Source: Nocardia sp. NBC_01327 (GTDB lineage Bacteria; Actinomycetota; Actinomycetes; Mycobacteriales; Mycobacteriaceae). From it: a stretch of DNA of 64,000 nucleotides. Position 1 is the first letter of the stretch. Every line of letters starts with the position of its first letter. The stretch lies in contig NZ_CP108383.1 of NCBI RefSeq assembly GCF_035958815.1, forward strand, positions 8,246,001 to 8,310,000, written 5' to 3'. A program made the translations under genes and the position numbers. Shown here piece by piece: positions 8,596 through 17,100 of this stretch. The notes beneath the pieces are model-generated. The model saw only the letters and a program-made list of their open reading frames with translations. It did no database searches and was not told where the DNA came from.

Positions 8596-8831
8596 CGACC
8601 CGAGCAGATATCCACCGCCGCGATCACGCCGGGTGGCGGGCGCCGAAATCCGCAGGCGGGGACCACCGTCACCTCCGTTGCGCTGCGCGACCCTCTGACC
8701 CGGCGCCTGGGCGGCTGGACGGGCGCCACGAGTCCAGCCGGACCAGTCTGCCGGAGAACGGATCTCGGCACGGTCGAGTCATCCCAGCAGTGGGAACACC
8801 CGTGTCGGCGCAGCGATGCGGAGGCGGGCGC

Positions 8832-9203
8832 TCAGTCGATGCCGAAGGCGATGACGCGTTCGGGGGTGATGCGGATCAGTTCCGGGGAGCCGCCGGGGAT
8901 GTAGGTTTCGACGTCGCGCAATGCCTGTGCGGTGCCGCGGATTTCGAGGCAGCGGACGGTCCAGGGGTTCACCGAGGGTACGTCGTCGACGACGAAGGCG
9001 ACGCGCTCCTCCTTGGTGAGGTTGCGGAACTTCTGGGAGGCGCCCATATTGTGGCCGGCGATATCGATGGTGCCGAGCGCCTCGTTGTAGCGGAAGCCCA
9101 CCGGGTTGTTCTGCGGTGAGCCGTCCGGGCGAATGGTGGCGAGGCGGCCGAGCCGCTGACCGGCGAGGTATTCGAGCTGCGCGGGCGACAGTGTTGCGAT
9201 CAT
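8832..9203 (-). CDS. PPOX-class F420-dependent protein
   Basis: 123-aa split-barrel flavin/deazaflavin-binding protein. It has LAGQRLGRLATIRPDGSPQ (residues ~13-31), VGFRYNEALGTIDIAG, SQKFRNLTKEERVAFVVDD and the terminal RITPERVIAFGID, the pattern of the OxyR/MSMEG_5819-type PPOX subfamily. An F420-dependent reductase or binding role is likely in this F420-making organism (fbiC is at 28 kb), but the substrate is unknown. Monocistronic on the minus strand. Confidence 0.8.
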   Translation of the reverse strand: MIATLSPAQLEYLAGQRLGRLATIRPDGSPQNNPVGFRYNEALGTIDIAGHNMGASQKFRNLTKEERVAFVVDDVPSVNPWTVRCLEIRGTAQALRDVETYIPGGSPELIRITPERVIAFGID

Positions 9204-9261
9204 GTAGGCGACGTTAGGACCTCGAGTGCGGTTCAGGTCAAGCGCAACGCCCGCTGTTCAC

Positions 9262-10698
9262 TCAGAGCAGCAGCTTCTTCTGCACCTTGCCCATGGCATT
9301 GCGGGGCAGTGACGGCACCACCCGCACCTCGCGGGGCCGCTTGTGCGCCGAGAGTTCCGCTCCCACATGATCGATCAGCTGCTGGGCCACGGAATCGCCT
9401 GCACCGTCCCGCAATACGACATAGGCGACGATGCGCTGCCCGAGATCGTCGTCGGGCAGTCCGACGACCGCCGTCTCCGCCACGGCCGGATGGCCCAGCA
9501 GGGACGTCTCGATCTCCCCGGCGCCGATGCGATATCCGCCGGATTTGATGAGATCCACCGACTCCCGCCCGACAATGCGGTGGAAACCCCCGGCGTCGAT
9601 GACCGCGACATCACCGGTCTTGAACCAGCCGTCCCCGGTCCAGTTCTCGGCCGTGACCTCCGGCTTGTTCAGGTATCCGTCGAACAGCATGGGCCCGCGC
9701 ACCTGCAGCCCGCCGACGCTCTCACCGTCGTGCGGAACCGGGTCACCGGCCTCGTCGACCAGTCGCGTCTCGACTCCGGCGACGGTCGTGCCCACCCAGC
9801 CGGGCCGGCGTTCACCGTCGGGCCGGGTGGAGAGCGTGATCATGGTTTCGCTCATGCCGTAGCGCTCGAGCGGGTCATGTCCGGTGAGGGCACGCAGCCG
9901 CTCGAAGACCGGGACCGGCAGCGGCGCGCTTCCGGAGATCAGAATGCGGGCATTCGCCAATTGCTTTGCCGCATCCGGATCTTCGGCAATGCGGGACCAC
10001 ACGGTGGGCACACCGAAGTACATGGTGCCGGGCGCGGCGGCATACGCCTCGGGGGTGGGCTTACCGGTGTGGATCAGCGGGCTGCCGACCCGCAGCGGCC
10101 CCAGCACGCCGAGGATGAGCCCGTGCACATGGAACAGCGGAAGTCCGTGCACCAGTACATCGTTCGCCGTCCAGCCCCAGGCCTCGGCGAGAGCGTCGAG
10201 TCCGGCGGCGATGGCGCGCCTGCTGAGCATCACACCCTTGGGCGCACCGGTGGTCCCGGAGGTGTAGAGAATGAAAGCCGTTGCCTCGGGCGGCGGTTCG
10301 GCATAGGTGTGCCAGGACCGCGCATGCGTGCGCACCGGCACCACGGGCAGGTCGCTGCCCGCCGGGGCCTCGCCCAGCCAGGCCTGCGCACCCGAATCCC
10401 GCAGGATGTGCGCGAGTTCCGCACTGCCCGCATCCGGCGGCACCGGCACCACGGTGACGCCCGCGATCAGGCAGCCCACCACCGCGAGCACCGTGCTCAC
10501 GGTCGGCCGGGCCAGCACCGCCACCCGATCGGCCCGGGCGACCCGCTCGGCGACCGAGGTGGCCCCGCCCAGCAGATCGCTGCGCGACAGCGTCACGCCG
10601 TCGATGGTGACGGCGTCCGGAATATCGGCTCCGGCGGCCACGGCGGCCGGATTCAACGAGCTCAGCAAAAGCGGCGACCTGTACGACACGGTGCTCAC
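9262..10698 (-). CDS. fadD36: Acyl-CoA synthetase, FadD36 type
   Basis: ANL-superfamily acyl-CoA ligase of about 478 aa, near FadD36 of mycobacteria and the malonyl/short-chain synthetase group. Motifs: FILYTSGTTGAPKGVMLS, HGLPLFHVHGL, LERYGMSETMI, GWFKTGDVAVID, GRESVDLIKSGGYRIGAGEIE and the catalytic Lys near the end in LPRNAMGKVQKK. The N-terminal LLLSSLNPAAV matches FadD36. The start is uncertain: GTG at 10698 is given and GTG at 10689 is equally possible; neither has a clear Shine-Dalgarno. Divergent from the secreted repeat protein gene across 246 bp. Confidence 0.85.
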   Translation of the reverse strand: MSTVSYRSPLLLSSLNPAAVAAGADIPDAVTIDGVTLSRSDLLGGATSVAERVARADRVAVLARPTVSTVLAVVGCLIAGVTVVPVPPDAGSAELAHILRDSGAQAWLGEAPAGSDLPVVPVRTHARSWHTYAEPPPEATAFILYTSGTTGAPKGVMLSRRAIAAGLDALAEAWGWTANDVLVHGLPLFHVHGLILGVLGPLRVGSPLIHTGKPTPEAYAAAPGTMYFGVPTVWSRIAEDPDAAKQLANARILISGSAPLPVPVFERLRALTGHDPLERYGMSETMITLSTRPDGERRPGWVGTTVAGVETRLVDEAGDPVPHDGESVGGLQVRGPMLFDGYLNKPEVTAENWTGDGWFKTGDVAVIDAGGFHRIVGRESVDLIKSGGYRIGAGEIETSLLGHPAVAETAVVGLPDDDLGQRIVAYVVLRDGAGDSVAQQLIDHVGAELSAHKRPREVRVVPSLPRNAMGKVQKKLLL

Positions 10699-10944
10699 GC
10701 TACCGAATTGCTGGCCGGACACCGATTTCCGCTCCGGGTGCGGCGATCGAATCATCCAGATCGCAAATCTTCCCCCGGGTATTCGGGCACCGCACAATCA
10801 AGATCACACGTTAGTCGAGGTGTTGGTAACTGCCCGTTTGCGTCCCGTTCATTCGAGGGACGCTGCCAGCAAATCTCGTGTGATAGACAACCAGTCGACG
10901 TCATAAAACGTGGCGATCAAAGCTTTTACGGAAGAAGAGCATCA

Positions 10945-11391
10945 ATGAGCAAGCTTCGTGCATTCGGTGTGGCCGTCGCGGCCGCCGGTATCGTTTTCGC
11001 CGGTGCGGGTTCGGCCCTCGCCGACACCGTCGCCGTGACCCCCGCGAGTGACGTCGCCGCCGACAACACCGGATCCGCCACCGGTTCCTCGAACTTCAGC
11101 ACCCTGCTCACCAAGCTGCTGTCCTCCGGTTCGGGCCAGCCGGGCAAGCTCCCGGGCGCCGTCGCCGCCGACAACTCGGGTTCGGCCGCCGGTTCCTCGA
11201 ACTTCGGCAGCCTGCTCACCACCCTCCTGAACTCGGGCTCGGGCCAGCCGAAGGCTCTCCCCACCGCCGACGAGGCCCCCATCGCCGCCGACAACTCCGG
11301 TTCGGCCAACGGCGGCGCCAACTTCTCCACCCTGCTGGCGAAGCTGCTGTCGAGCGGCTCCGGCCAGCCGGGCAAGCTCCCGGGCGCGTAA
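10945..11391 (+). CDS. Secreted protein with three tandem 36-40-aa repeats
   Basis: 148 aa. A Sec signal peptide (residues 1-30, Ala-rich core ending GSALA-DT) is followed by three near-identical units that begin VAADN(T/S)GSA and end with LLSSGSGQPGKLPGA (units ~44-79, 80-119, 120-148). Only a few positions differ between units, which suggests recent internal duplication or homogenisation. I do not recognise the family; no catalytic residues are apparent. The ATG at 10945 has a GAAGAAGAG ribosome site. Followed by two hairpins that look like terminators. A wall-associated or surface-exposed structural role is possible but not shown. Confidence 0.85.
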   Translation: MSKLRAFGVAVAAAGIVFAGAGSALADTVAVTPASDVAADNTGSATGSSNFSTLLTKLLSSGSGQPGKLPGAVAADNSGSAAGSSNFGSLLTTLLNSGSGQPKALPTADEAPIAADNSGSANGGANFSTLLAKLLSSGSGQPGKLPGA

Positions 11392-11404
11392 CCCCCAGAC
11401 CGGT

Positions 11405-11478
11405 GTCGCCCCTCTCGGATACGGACCGGGGCGACATCCGAAACACGAAGCGGCCCGGAACTCTCTCCGGGCCGCTTC
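11405..11478 (+). terminator. Tandem hairpins after the repeat-protein gene
   Basis: Hairpin 1: GTCGCCCC (11405-11412) pairs with GGGGCGAC (11428-11435). Hairpin 2: GAAGCGGCCCGG (11447-11458) pairs perfectly with CCGGGCCGCTTC (11467-11478) around an 8-nt loop. They lie 14-87 bp past the stop codon, as expected for intrinsic termination in a high-GC genome. Confidence 0.75.
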
Positions 11479-11554
11479 GCTGTTCTCCGGGGGATGGCGG
11501 TTCCGGCAATGGCCGCGACCGGGACACGAATAGGGTGCGAACCCGCCAAGTCGG

Positions 11555-11605
11555 TTGACAGGTAAGCCGAGTGGGTAAGAAAGTTTGTGCATAACCTTCT
11601 CACCC
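11555..11605 (+). promoter_or_regulatory. Candidate promoter and operator of the first MpaB gene
   Basis: A TTGACA box is at 11555-11560. Just downstream, GGGTAAGAAAG (11573-11583) and CCTTCTCACCC (11595-11605) form an imperfect inverted repeat (9 of 11 pairs) ending beside the GAGGA ribosome site. The TTCTCAC half-site recurs upstream of the paralogue at 13235-13241. I infer repression by the TetR protein encoded between the two genes. Confidence 0.4.
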
Positions 11606-11621
11606 GAGGATGTGGTCAACG

Positions 11622-12479
11622 ATGACCAGGCCGCTCAGCGCTCTGCCGCATACGCCCCCGACCGCCGAACCACCCATCGATATCCGGCAGTTCCTCGACG
11701 GCGCCGTCGGCCTGCTCGGCGGGGCGGCGAATGTGATCATGCAGCTCTCCCTCCGGCCCGTCGGCTACGGCGTGGTCGAGAGCCCGGTGGAGAGCGGGAA
11801 TGTCATGATCCACCCGATCAAACGCCTGCGCACCACCGTCACCTATCTGGCCGTGGCGCTGCTCGGCACCGATTCCGATCGCGAGGCCTACCGCGCGGCG
11901 GTCGACACCTCGCACCGGCAGGTGCGGTCCCGCCCCGGAAATCCGGTGAAGTACAACGCTTTCGATCCCCGGCTGCAGCTCTGGGTCGCGGCCTGCCTCT
12001 ACTGGGGCGCCAGGGATCTCTACGAGCGCATGCACGGCGAGATGAATCCGGCCGACGCCGATGCCTTCTATCAGTACTCCGCCCGCCTGGGCACCACACT
12101 GCAGATGCGCCCGGAGATGTGGCCCGCCGATCGTCCCGCGTTCGACCGCTACTGGACCGAGAATCTGGCCGTCACGGTCATCGATCCGAAGATTCGCGCC
12201 TATTTCGAGGACCTCATCGATCTGAAGATGATGCCCGCGCCGGTGCAGCTGGCCTTCGGCGGCATCCACCGCTTCTTCGTCACCGGCCTACTGCCGCAAC
12301 ATCTCCGGGACGAAATGGGGATGACCTGGTCACCGCGTCAGGATTGGCTGCTGGCCCGCACGCTGCGCGCCCTCGGCGCGGCCGAGGCGGTGGTGCCGAC
12401 CCCGGTTCGCAGCTTCCCGCTCAATGTCTATCTGCTGGATATGCGCCTGCGCCGGCGACTGGGCCGCCCCCTGGTATGA
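11622..12479 (+). CDS. MpaB/DUF2236-family oxygenase, paralogue 1
   Basis: 285-aa protein of the MpaB/latex-clearing-protein-related (DUF2236) family of putative haem oxygenases. Conserved blocks: LGGAANVIMQLSLRPVGYGV, RLRTTVTYLAVALLG, NPVKYNAFDPRLQLWVAACL, RLGTTLQMRPEMWP, GGIHRFFVTGLLPQHLRDEM and a basic C-terminus RLRRRLGRPLV. At the usual WVHA position this protein has WVAA. About 65% identical by eye to the paralogue at 13286. ATG 11622 is preferred over the ATG at 11610 because GAGGA precedes it by 11 bases, exactly as in the paralogue. Substrate unknown. Confidence 0.8.
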   Translation: MTRPLSALPHTPPTAEPPIDIRQFLDGAVGLLGGAANVIMQLSLRPVGYGVVESPVESGNVMIHPIKRLRTTVTYLAVALLGTDSDREAYRAAVDTSHRQVRSRPGNPVKYNAFDPRLQLWVAACLYWGARDLYERMHGEMNPADADAFYQYSARLGTTLQMRPEMWPADRPAFDRYWTENLAVTVIDPKIRAYFEDLIDLKMMPAPVQLAFGGIHRFFVTGLLPQHLRDEMGMTWSPRQDWLLARTLRALGAAEAVVPTPVRSFPLNVYLLDMRLRRRLGRPLV

Positions 12480-12507
12480 CCCGCCGTTCATCTGAAGGCG
12501 TTGCGCG

Positions 12508-13140
12508 TCAGTAGATCCGGAATCCCGGAACCACATGGTCGATGGCGAATCGGCGCAATGCCGCTTCGTCATCGAGCGGAATGACCGTCTGCGGCGTCAG
12601 TGCCAGCGAGAGAGCGCTGCGCGCAATCATTTCCGCAAGCGGCAGTGGATCATATTCGGGGAGTTTGCCTTCCGATTGCAGGCGCGTAATGAATTCGGCG
12701 ACATAATCGCGGCCGAGTTCGATGACGGCCGCACCCTGCACGGTGAGATAGGGCAGCACCATCTCCGGCTCGGTCTTGAGCAGGCGCTCCAGCAGGACAT
12801 TGCCGCGCAGTCCCTCGATGCAGGCGATGAACAGGGCGACGATCTGCTCCTGGGCGCTGGCGTCCCGCACGATCTGCGTATGCACCGCGGCGTCCACATC
12901 GGCGATGAACTGCCGGGCCTGCCGCAGCCCGACGGCCTGGATCAGATCGGATTTGCCGGCGAATCGCCGATAGAGTGTGGCGAGAGACAGGCCGCCGCGG
13001 CGGGCGACCTCGACCATGCTGGTGCGTTTGATTCCGAAGTCCAGGAAGGCCACCAATGCGGCATCGAGCACCTTGGCCTGATTGCGGTCCTCCGGACCGG
13101 ATCCGCGCACGAGCGGCAGGAGTTTGGCCAGCTTGGCCAT
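12508..13140 (-). CDS. TetR-family transcriptional regulator
   Basis: 210 aa. The N-terminal helix-turn-helix is at residues ~28-60 (LDFGIKRTSMVEVARRGGLSLATLYRRF with AGKSDL after it); the C-terminal ~150 residues form the ligand domain. The ATG at 13140 has AAGGGG upstream; the longer open frame upstream is ignored. It lies between, and opposite in strand to, two MpaB paralogues whose upstream regions share TTCTCAC half-sites, so it probably regulates both and itself in response to an unknown hydrophobic ligand. Convergent with paralogue 1 and divergent from paralogue 2. Confidence 0.85.
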   Translation of the reverse strand: MAKLAKLLPLVRGSGPEDRNQAKVLDAALVAFLDFGIKRTSMVEVARRGGLSLATLYRRFAGKSDLIQAVGLRQARQFIADVDAAVHTQIVRDASAQEQIVALFIACIEGLRGNVLLERLLKTEPEMVLPYLTVQGAAVIELGRDYVAEFITRLQSEGKLPEYDPLPLAEMIARSALSLALTPQTVIPLDDEAALRRFAIDHVVPGFRIY

Positions 13141-13213
13141 GGTCCGGCCCCTTTCGAGTCGCGAAGATACGATGAGGCACCAATCATCGCACATTGACAG
13201 TACGGCACCCCGA

Positions 13214-13241
13214 TGAGAAGGTGAGGGAAAGAGTTTCTCAC
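13214..13241. promoter_or_regulatory. Candidate TetR operator between tetR and the second MpaB gene
   Basis: GTGAGGGAAAGAGTTTCTCAC (13221-13241, arms GTGAG...CTCAC with GAAA/TTTC inside, one-base offset), preceded by TGAGAAGG (13214-13221). It lies in the 145-bp divergent region between the tetR start (13140) and the MpaB start (13286). The half-site TTTCTCAC resembles CTTCTCAC upstream of paralogue 1. Confidence 0.35.
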
Positions 13242-13285
13242 ACTCTCCTCTTTGGTGAGGAATGACGACGAGGATCGAGTCAACG

Positions 13286-14152
13286 ATGACCGCCCCCCTG
13301 CGCAAGTCTTTCGATGATGCCTCCGGCCTGCCGGAACCACTCACTCCGGAAACCGTCCGCGAACATATCGACGGTGTCGCCGCCTTCCTCGGCGGCGCGG
13401 CCAATGTCATCATGCAGCTGTCCCTGAAGCCCGTCGGCTACGGCGTCATGGAGAGCGATGTCCGCAGCGGCAGCGTCATGGTGCGCCCGATCAAACGGCT
13501 GCGCACCACCCTCACCTACATCGCGGTCGCCATGATCGGCAATGACGAGGATCGCGCCGCCTATCGCGAGGCCGTCAATACCTCGCACCGCACCGTGCAC
13601 ACCAAGCCCACCAGCCCGGTGAAGTACAACGCCTTCGATCCGAAGCTGCAGCTGTGGGTGGCGGCCTGCCTGTACTGGGGCATCGACGATCTCTACCACC
13701 GCATGCGCGGTCCGATGGAACCCGAAGTGGCAGAAGCCTTCTACCGGTACGGCGCGCGCCTGGGCACCACCTTGCAGATGCGCGAGGAGATGTGGCCGCC
13801 CACCCGCGACGCGTTCTACGCGTACTGGGAGGAAACCCTCGCCACCCGTCATATCGACGAGCCGACCCGGGCGTACTTCAATGCCCTCACGGATCTGAAG
13901 ATGCTGGCGTATCCGCTGCAGTTCCTGTTCGGCGGACTGCACCGCTTCATCGTGACCGCCCTACTCCCCCAGCACCTCCGGGAGGAGATGGGGATGACCT
14001 GGTCGGCGCGTGACGAACGCTTCTTCGCGGGCCTGCTGCGGCTGATCTCCGCGGTCTGGACCCGTATGCCGCGCGTGATCCGGATCTTCCCGTACAACTT
14101 CTATCTCGCGGATATGCGCCTGCGCCGCCGCTTCGGACGGCCGCTGGTCTAG
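13286..14152 (+). CDS. MpaB/DUF2236-family oxygenase, paralogue 2
   Basis: 288 aa, with the same blocks as paralogue 1: LGGAANVIMQLSLKPVGYGV, IKRLRTTLTYIAVAM, SPVKYNAFDPKLQLWVAACL, RLGTTLQMREEMWP, GGLHRFIVTALLPQHLREEM and RLRRRFGRPLV. It again has WVAA instead of WVHA. The ATG at 13286 has the same GAGGA-11-ATG spacing as the paralogue; an upstream ATG at 13262 is the alternative. The TetR gene is divergent from it. The stop lies 4 bp from the convergent NRPS stop, so no independent terminator fits between them. Confidence 0.8.
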   Translation: MTAPLRKSFDDASGLPEPLTPETVREHIDGVAAFLGGAANVIMQLSLKPVGYGVMESDVRSGSVMVRPIKRLRTTLTYIAVAMIGNDEDRAAYREAVNTSHRTVHTKPTSPVKYNAFDPKLQLWVAACLYWGIDDLYHRMRGPMEPEVAEAFYRYGARLGTTLQMREEMWPPTRDAFYAYWEETLATRHIDEPTRAYFNALTDLKMLAYPLQFLFGGLHRFIVTALLPQHLREEMGMTWSARDERFFAGLLRLISAVWTRMPRVIRIFPYNFYLADMRLRRRFGRPLV

Positions 14153-14156
14153 GACG

Positions 14157-17100
14157 TCAGCTCGCCAGGCCGGGCAGCGCGACCAGCGGCGTCGATCCCC
14201 AGGGCTCCGGTACCGTTCCGGCGTCGGCGATGACGGCCCGCAGGTCCGGCAGCGCACCGGGATCCAGCTCGGCGAGCCGTGCGGATTCGGCCAGCAGATG
14301 CGTGACCCACTCCTCGGCCAGTGCGACCTCGAGGCCGATATCGTTGCCGGGCAACACTATCGACGCTCCGGCCATACCGGCGGCCACCAGTTCGAGCACC
14401 GCGAGCGGGCCGTCGGTGCGGCCCAGGTGGTAGGTGCGGGATTCGAAGGTCAGCTCGGCTTCCGACCGCACTCGATCGGCCATGGCGGCCAACTCGTCAT
14501 AGGTCACCGCGCGGGCGCCCGCGGTGGCGAATGCCGTATCGCCGCCGCGCAGTACCGCTTTTCGATGCGCATAGGTCACCGGGCGAGCGGACTGGGCCGA
14601 GACCTCGGCGACGATCGCCGCATCGTCCAGGCACAGCCAGTCGACGCCCGGCGCCGAGACCACTGCGCCGAGGGTGAGGCCGACCTTCACCTCCAGTCCG
14701 GCCGGCGGCAGCGAGTCGACGGACCGCAGCGGGACCAGCACCGCACCGGTCTTGAGCACGGCCCAGGAGGCCACGGCCAGCTCGACTCCCCGGTCGAGGC
14801 GCACCGCGACGCCGGACCCGGGGCCGCTGCCGCGCTCGATCAGCGCCCGCGCCAATCGCGAAGAGCGCGAGTCGAGTTCGGCATAGGACAGCGCACCCGC
14901 CGCCCAGACGACGGCCGGGTCGTCCGGATCGTCCTCGACCACGGCCAGGAGGGATTGCGGCAGTTCGGCGCCCCGCGCACCCGCCCGGAGCAGCAGGACC
15001 TCCGTATTCGTCTGGGCGCGTGGGTATTCGGTCGGCTCCGGGAGGCCGATATCGCCCACCGGCAGATGCGGGCCGGAGGCGACGGCGGTGAGTATGCGGT
15101 TCAGGCGATCACCCAGCGCGACAATGGTGTCCCGATCGAAAAGATCTGTGGCATAGGAGAACACCACGGACAGCTCGCCCGGGGTCCCGTCCGCCGTGCG
15201 CAGCGGTTCGACCCCGATCTGCAGATCGAACTTCGCCGCCGCCAGCTCCGTATCCCAGGCCGCGACGGTCAGGCCCGGCAGTTCCAAGACGGCGGTTTCG
15301 GTGTTCTGCAGAGCCAGCACGACCTGCAGTAGCGGATTCGCCGCGGTGCGTCCGGCGAGATCGGCGACCACTTCGAACGGCACATCGGCATGCGCGAAGG
15401 CGGAAAGGTCGGTATTGCGGGCAGATTCGATCAGATCGTCGAAGGAGGCCGAGTCGTCCACGGTGGTGCGCAGAATCAGCGTATTGACGAACATGCCGAC
15501 CAGATCGTCGAGCGCCCGCTCCCCCCGACCGGCGATCGGCGTGCCGATCACCACGTCGGACCCGCCCGAGGTACGAGCCAGCAGCACCGCGACCGCGGCA
15601 TGCACCACCATGAACAGTGACGCACTGTGCCGGCGCGCAATGCGGTTCAGTGCGGCATGGATGTCCGCGCCGACCGTGAAATCGACCAGCGCACCCGCCA
15701 TGGACGCCACCGCCGGGCGAGGGCGATCGAGCGGCAGCAGCACTGTTTCGGGCAGCTCGGCAAGCTGTCCGCGCCAGTACGCCAGCTGTTGCGCGGCAAG
15801 GGAATCCGGATCGGTGACCGAGCCCAGAACGCCGCGCTGCCAGATCGCGAAGTCGGCGTACTGCACCGGCAGCGGCGTCCAGCCCGGTGTTTCTCCGCCC
15901 GAACGCGCCAGATAGGCAGTCATCAGGTCGCGGGCGAGCGGGGCCATGGAGGTGCCGTCCGCCGCGATGTGATGCGCCACCACGACGAGTAGGTGGTCAC
16001 CGGGGGTGTCACCGGTCAGGAGTCCGAGCCGCACGGGACTCGCCGCGGCGACATCGAATCCACCTTCGACCAGCTGGGCGATACGAGCACGCATCGCATC
16101 CGGCGGCGCTCCGGGTGAGAGCGGTTCCACCTGCGCGCCCGGCGATGTCGCTGCGGCCGTCGGCACCTTGATCGCGCCGACGCGTTCCACCCGCAGACCG
16201 CCGGGGAGTACCGCTGCCACCGGCAGGACCTCTTGGAAAGGCGTGCCGCCGGGTCCGGATTCGGGATAGCGGGTGCGCAGCACCTCGTGCCGGGCCAGCA
16301 GGTCCTCGGCGGCGCGGCTCAGCGCGCCGGTATCCAGCTCGCCGGTGAGCCGGATGATCATGGGGATGTTGTACGCCGGTGAGTCGGTGTCGAATTGGTT
16401 GAGAATCCACATGCGCTGCTGGGCCAGTGACAGTGGCGGCCGGTCGGCGACCGCACCCGTCCGTGGGTACGGGAGCAGAGCCGGTCGCGCAACCGCCCGC
16501 CCGGCGGTGCCCGTGCCGGGCAAGATACGGGCCGCCAGTTCGGAAACCCGTGCGGTATCGAATAATTCGCGCAGAGTGAGAGCGCCGTCGAGGGCCTCGT
16601 TGATCCGGGACACCGCGCGAGTGGCGATCAGCGAATTGCCGCCGAGAGCGAAGAAGTCGTCGTCCGCGCCGATGCTGTCGACGCCGAGCAGGTCTGCGAA
16701 GACTCCGGCCACGATCTCCTCGATAGGCGTCGAGGGTGCGCGGAAATGCGCGACTTCGTATACCGGCGCCGGCAGGGCCTGACGATCGAGCTTGCCGGAG
16801 GCGTTGAGCGGGAACGCATCCAGCTCCACCACGGAGGACGGGACCATATAGTTGGGCAGCACGTGCGACAACGCTGCCTTCAGATCATTGACTATCACCT
16901 CGGCGCCGGACTCGCGCACGACATAGCCGACGAGTTGATCGCCGATATGAATGTCCTTGCGCACCACGGCCACCGACTGAGCCACGCACGACTGGGCGAG
17001 CAGTGCGGCCTCGACCTCACCGAGCTCGATGCGCAGGCCGCGCAGCTTCACCTGGAAATCGTTGCGCCCCAGGTACTCCAGCTCACCGGCCACTGTCCAC

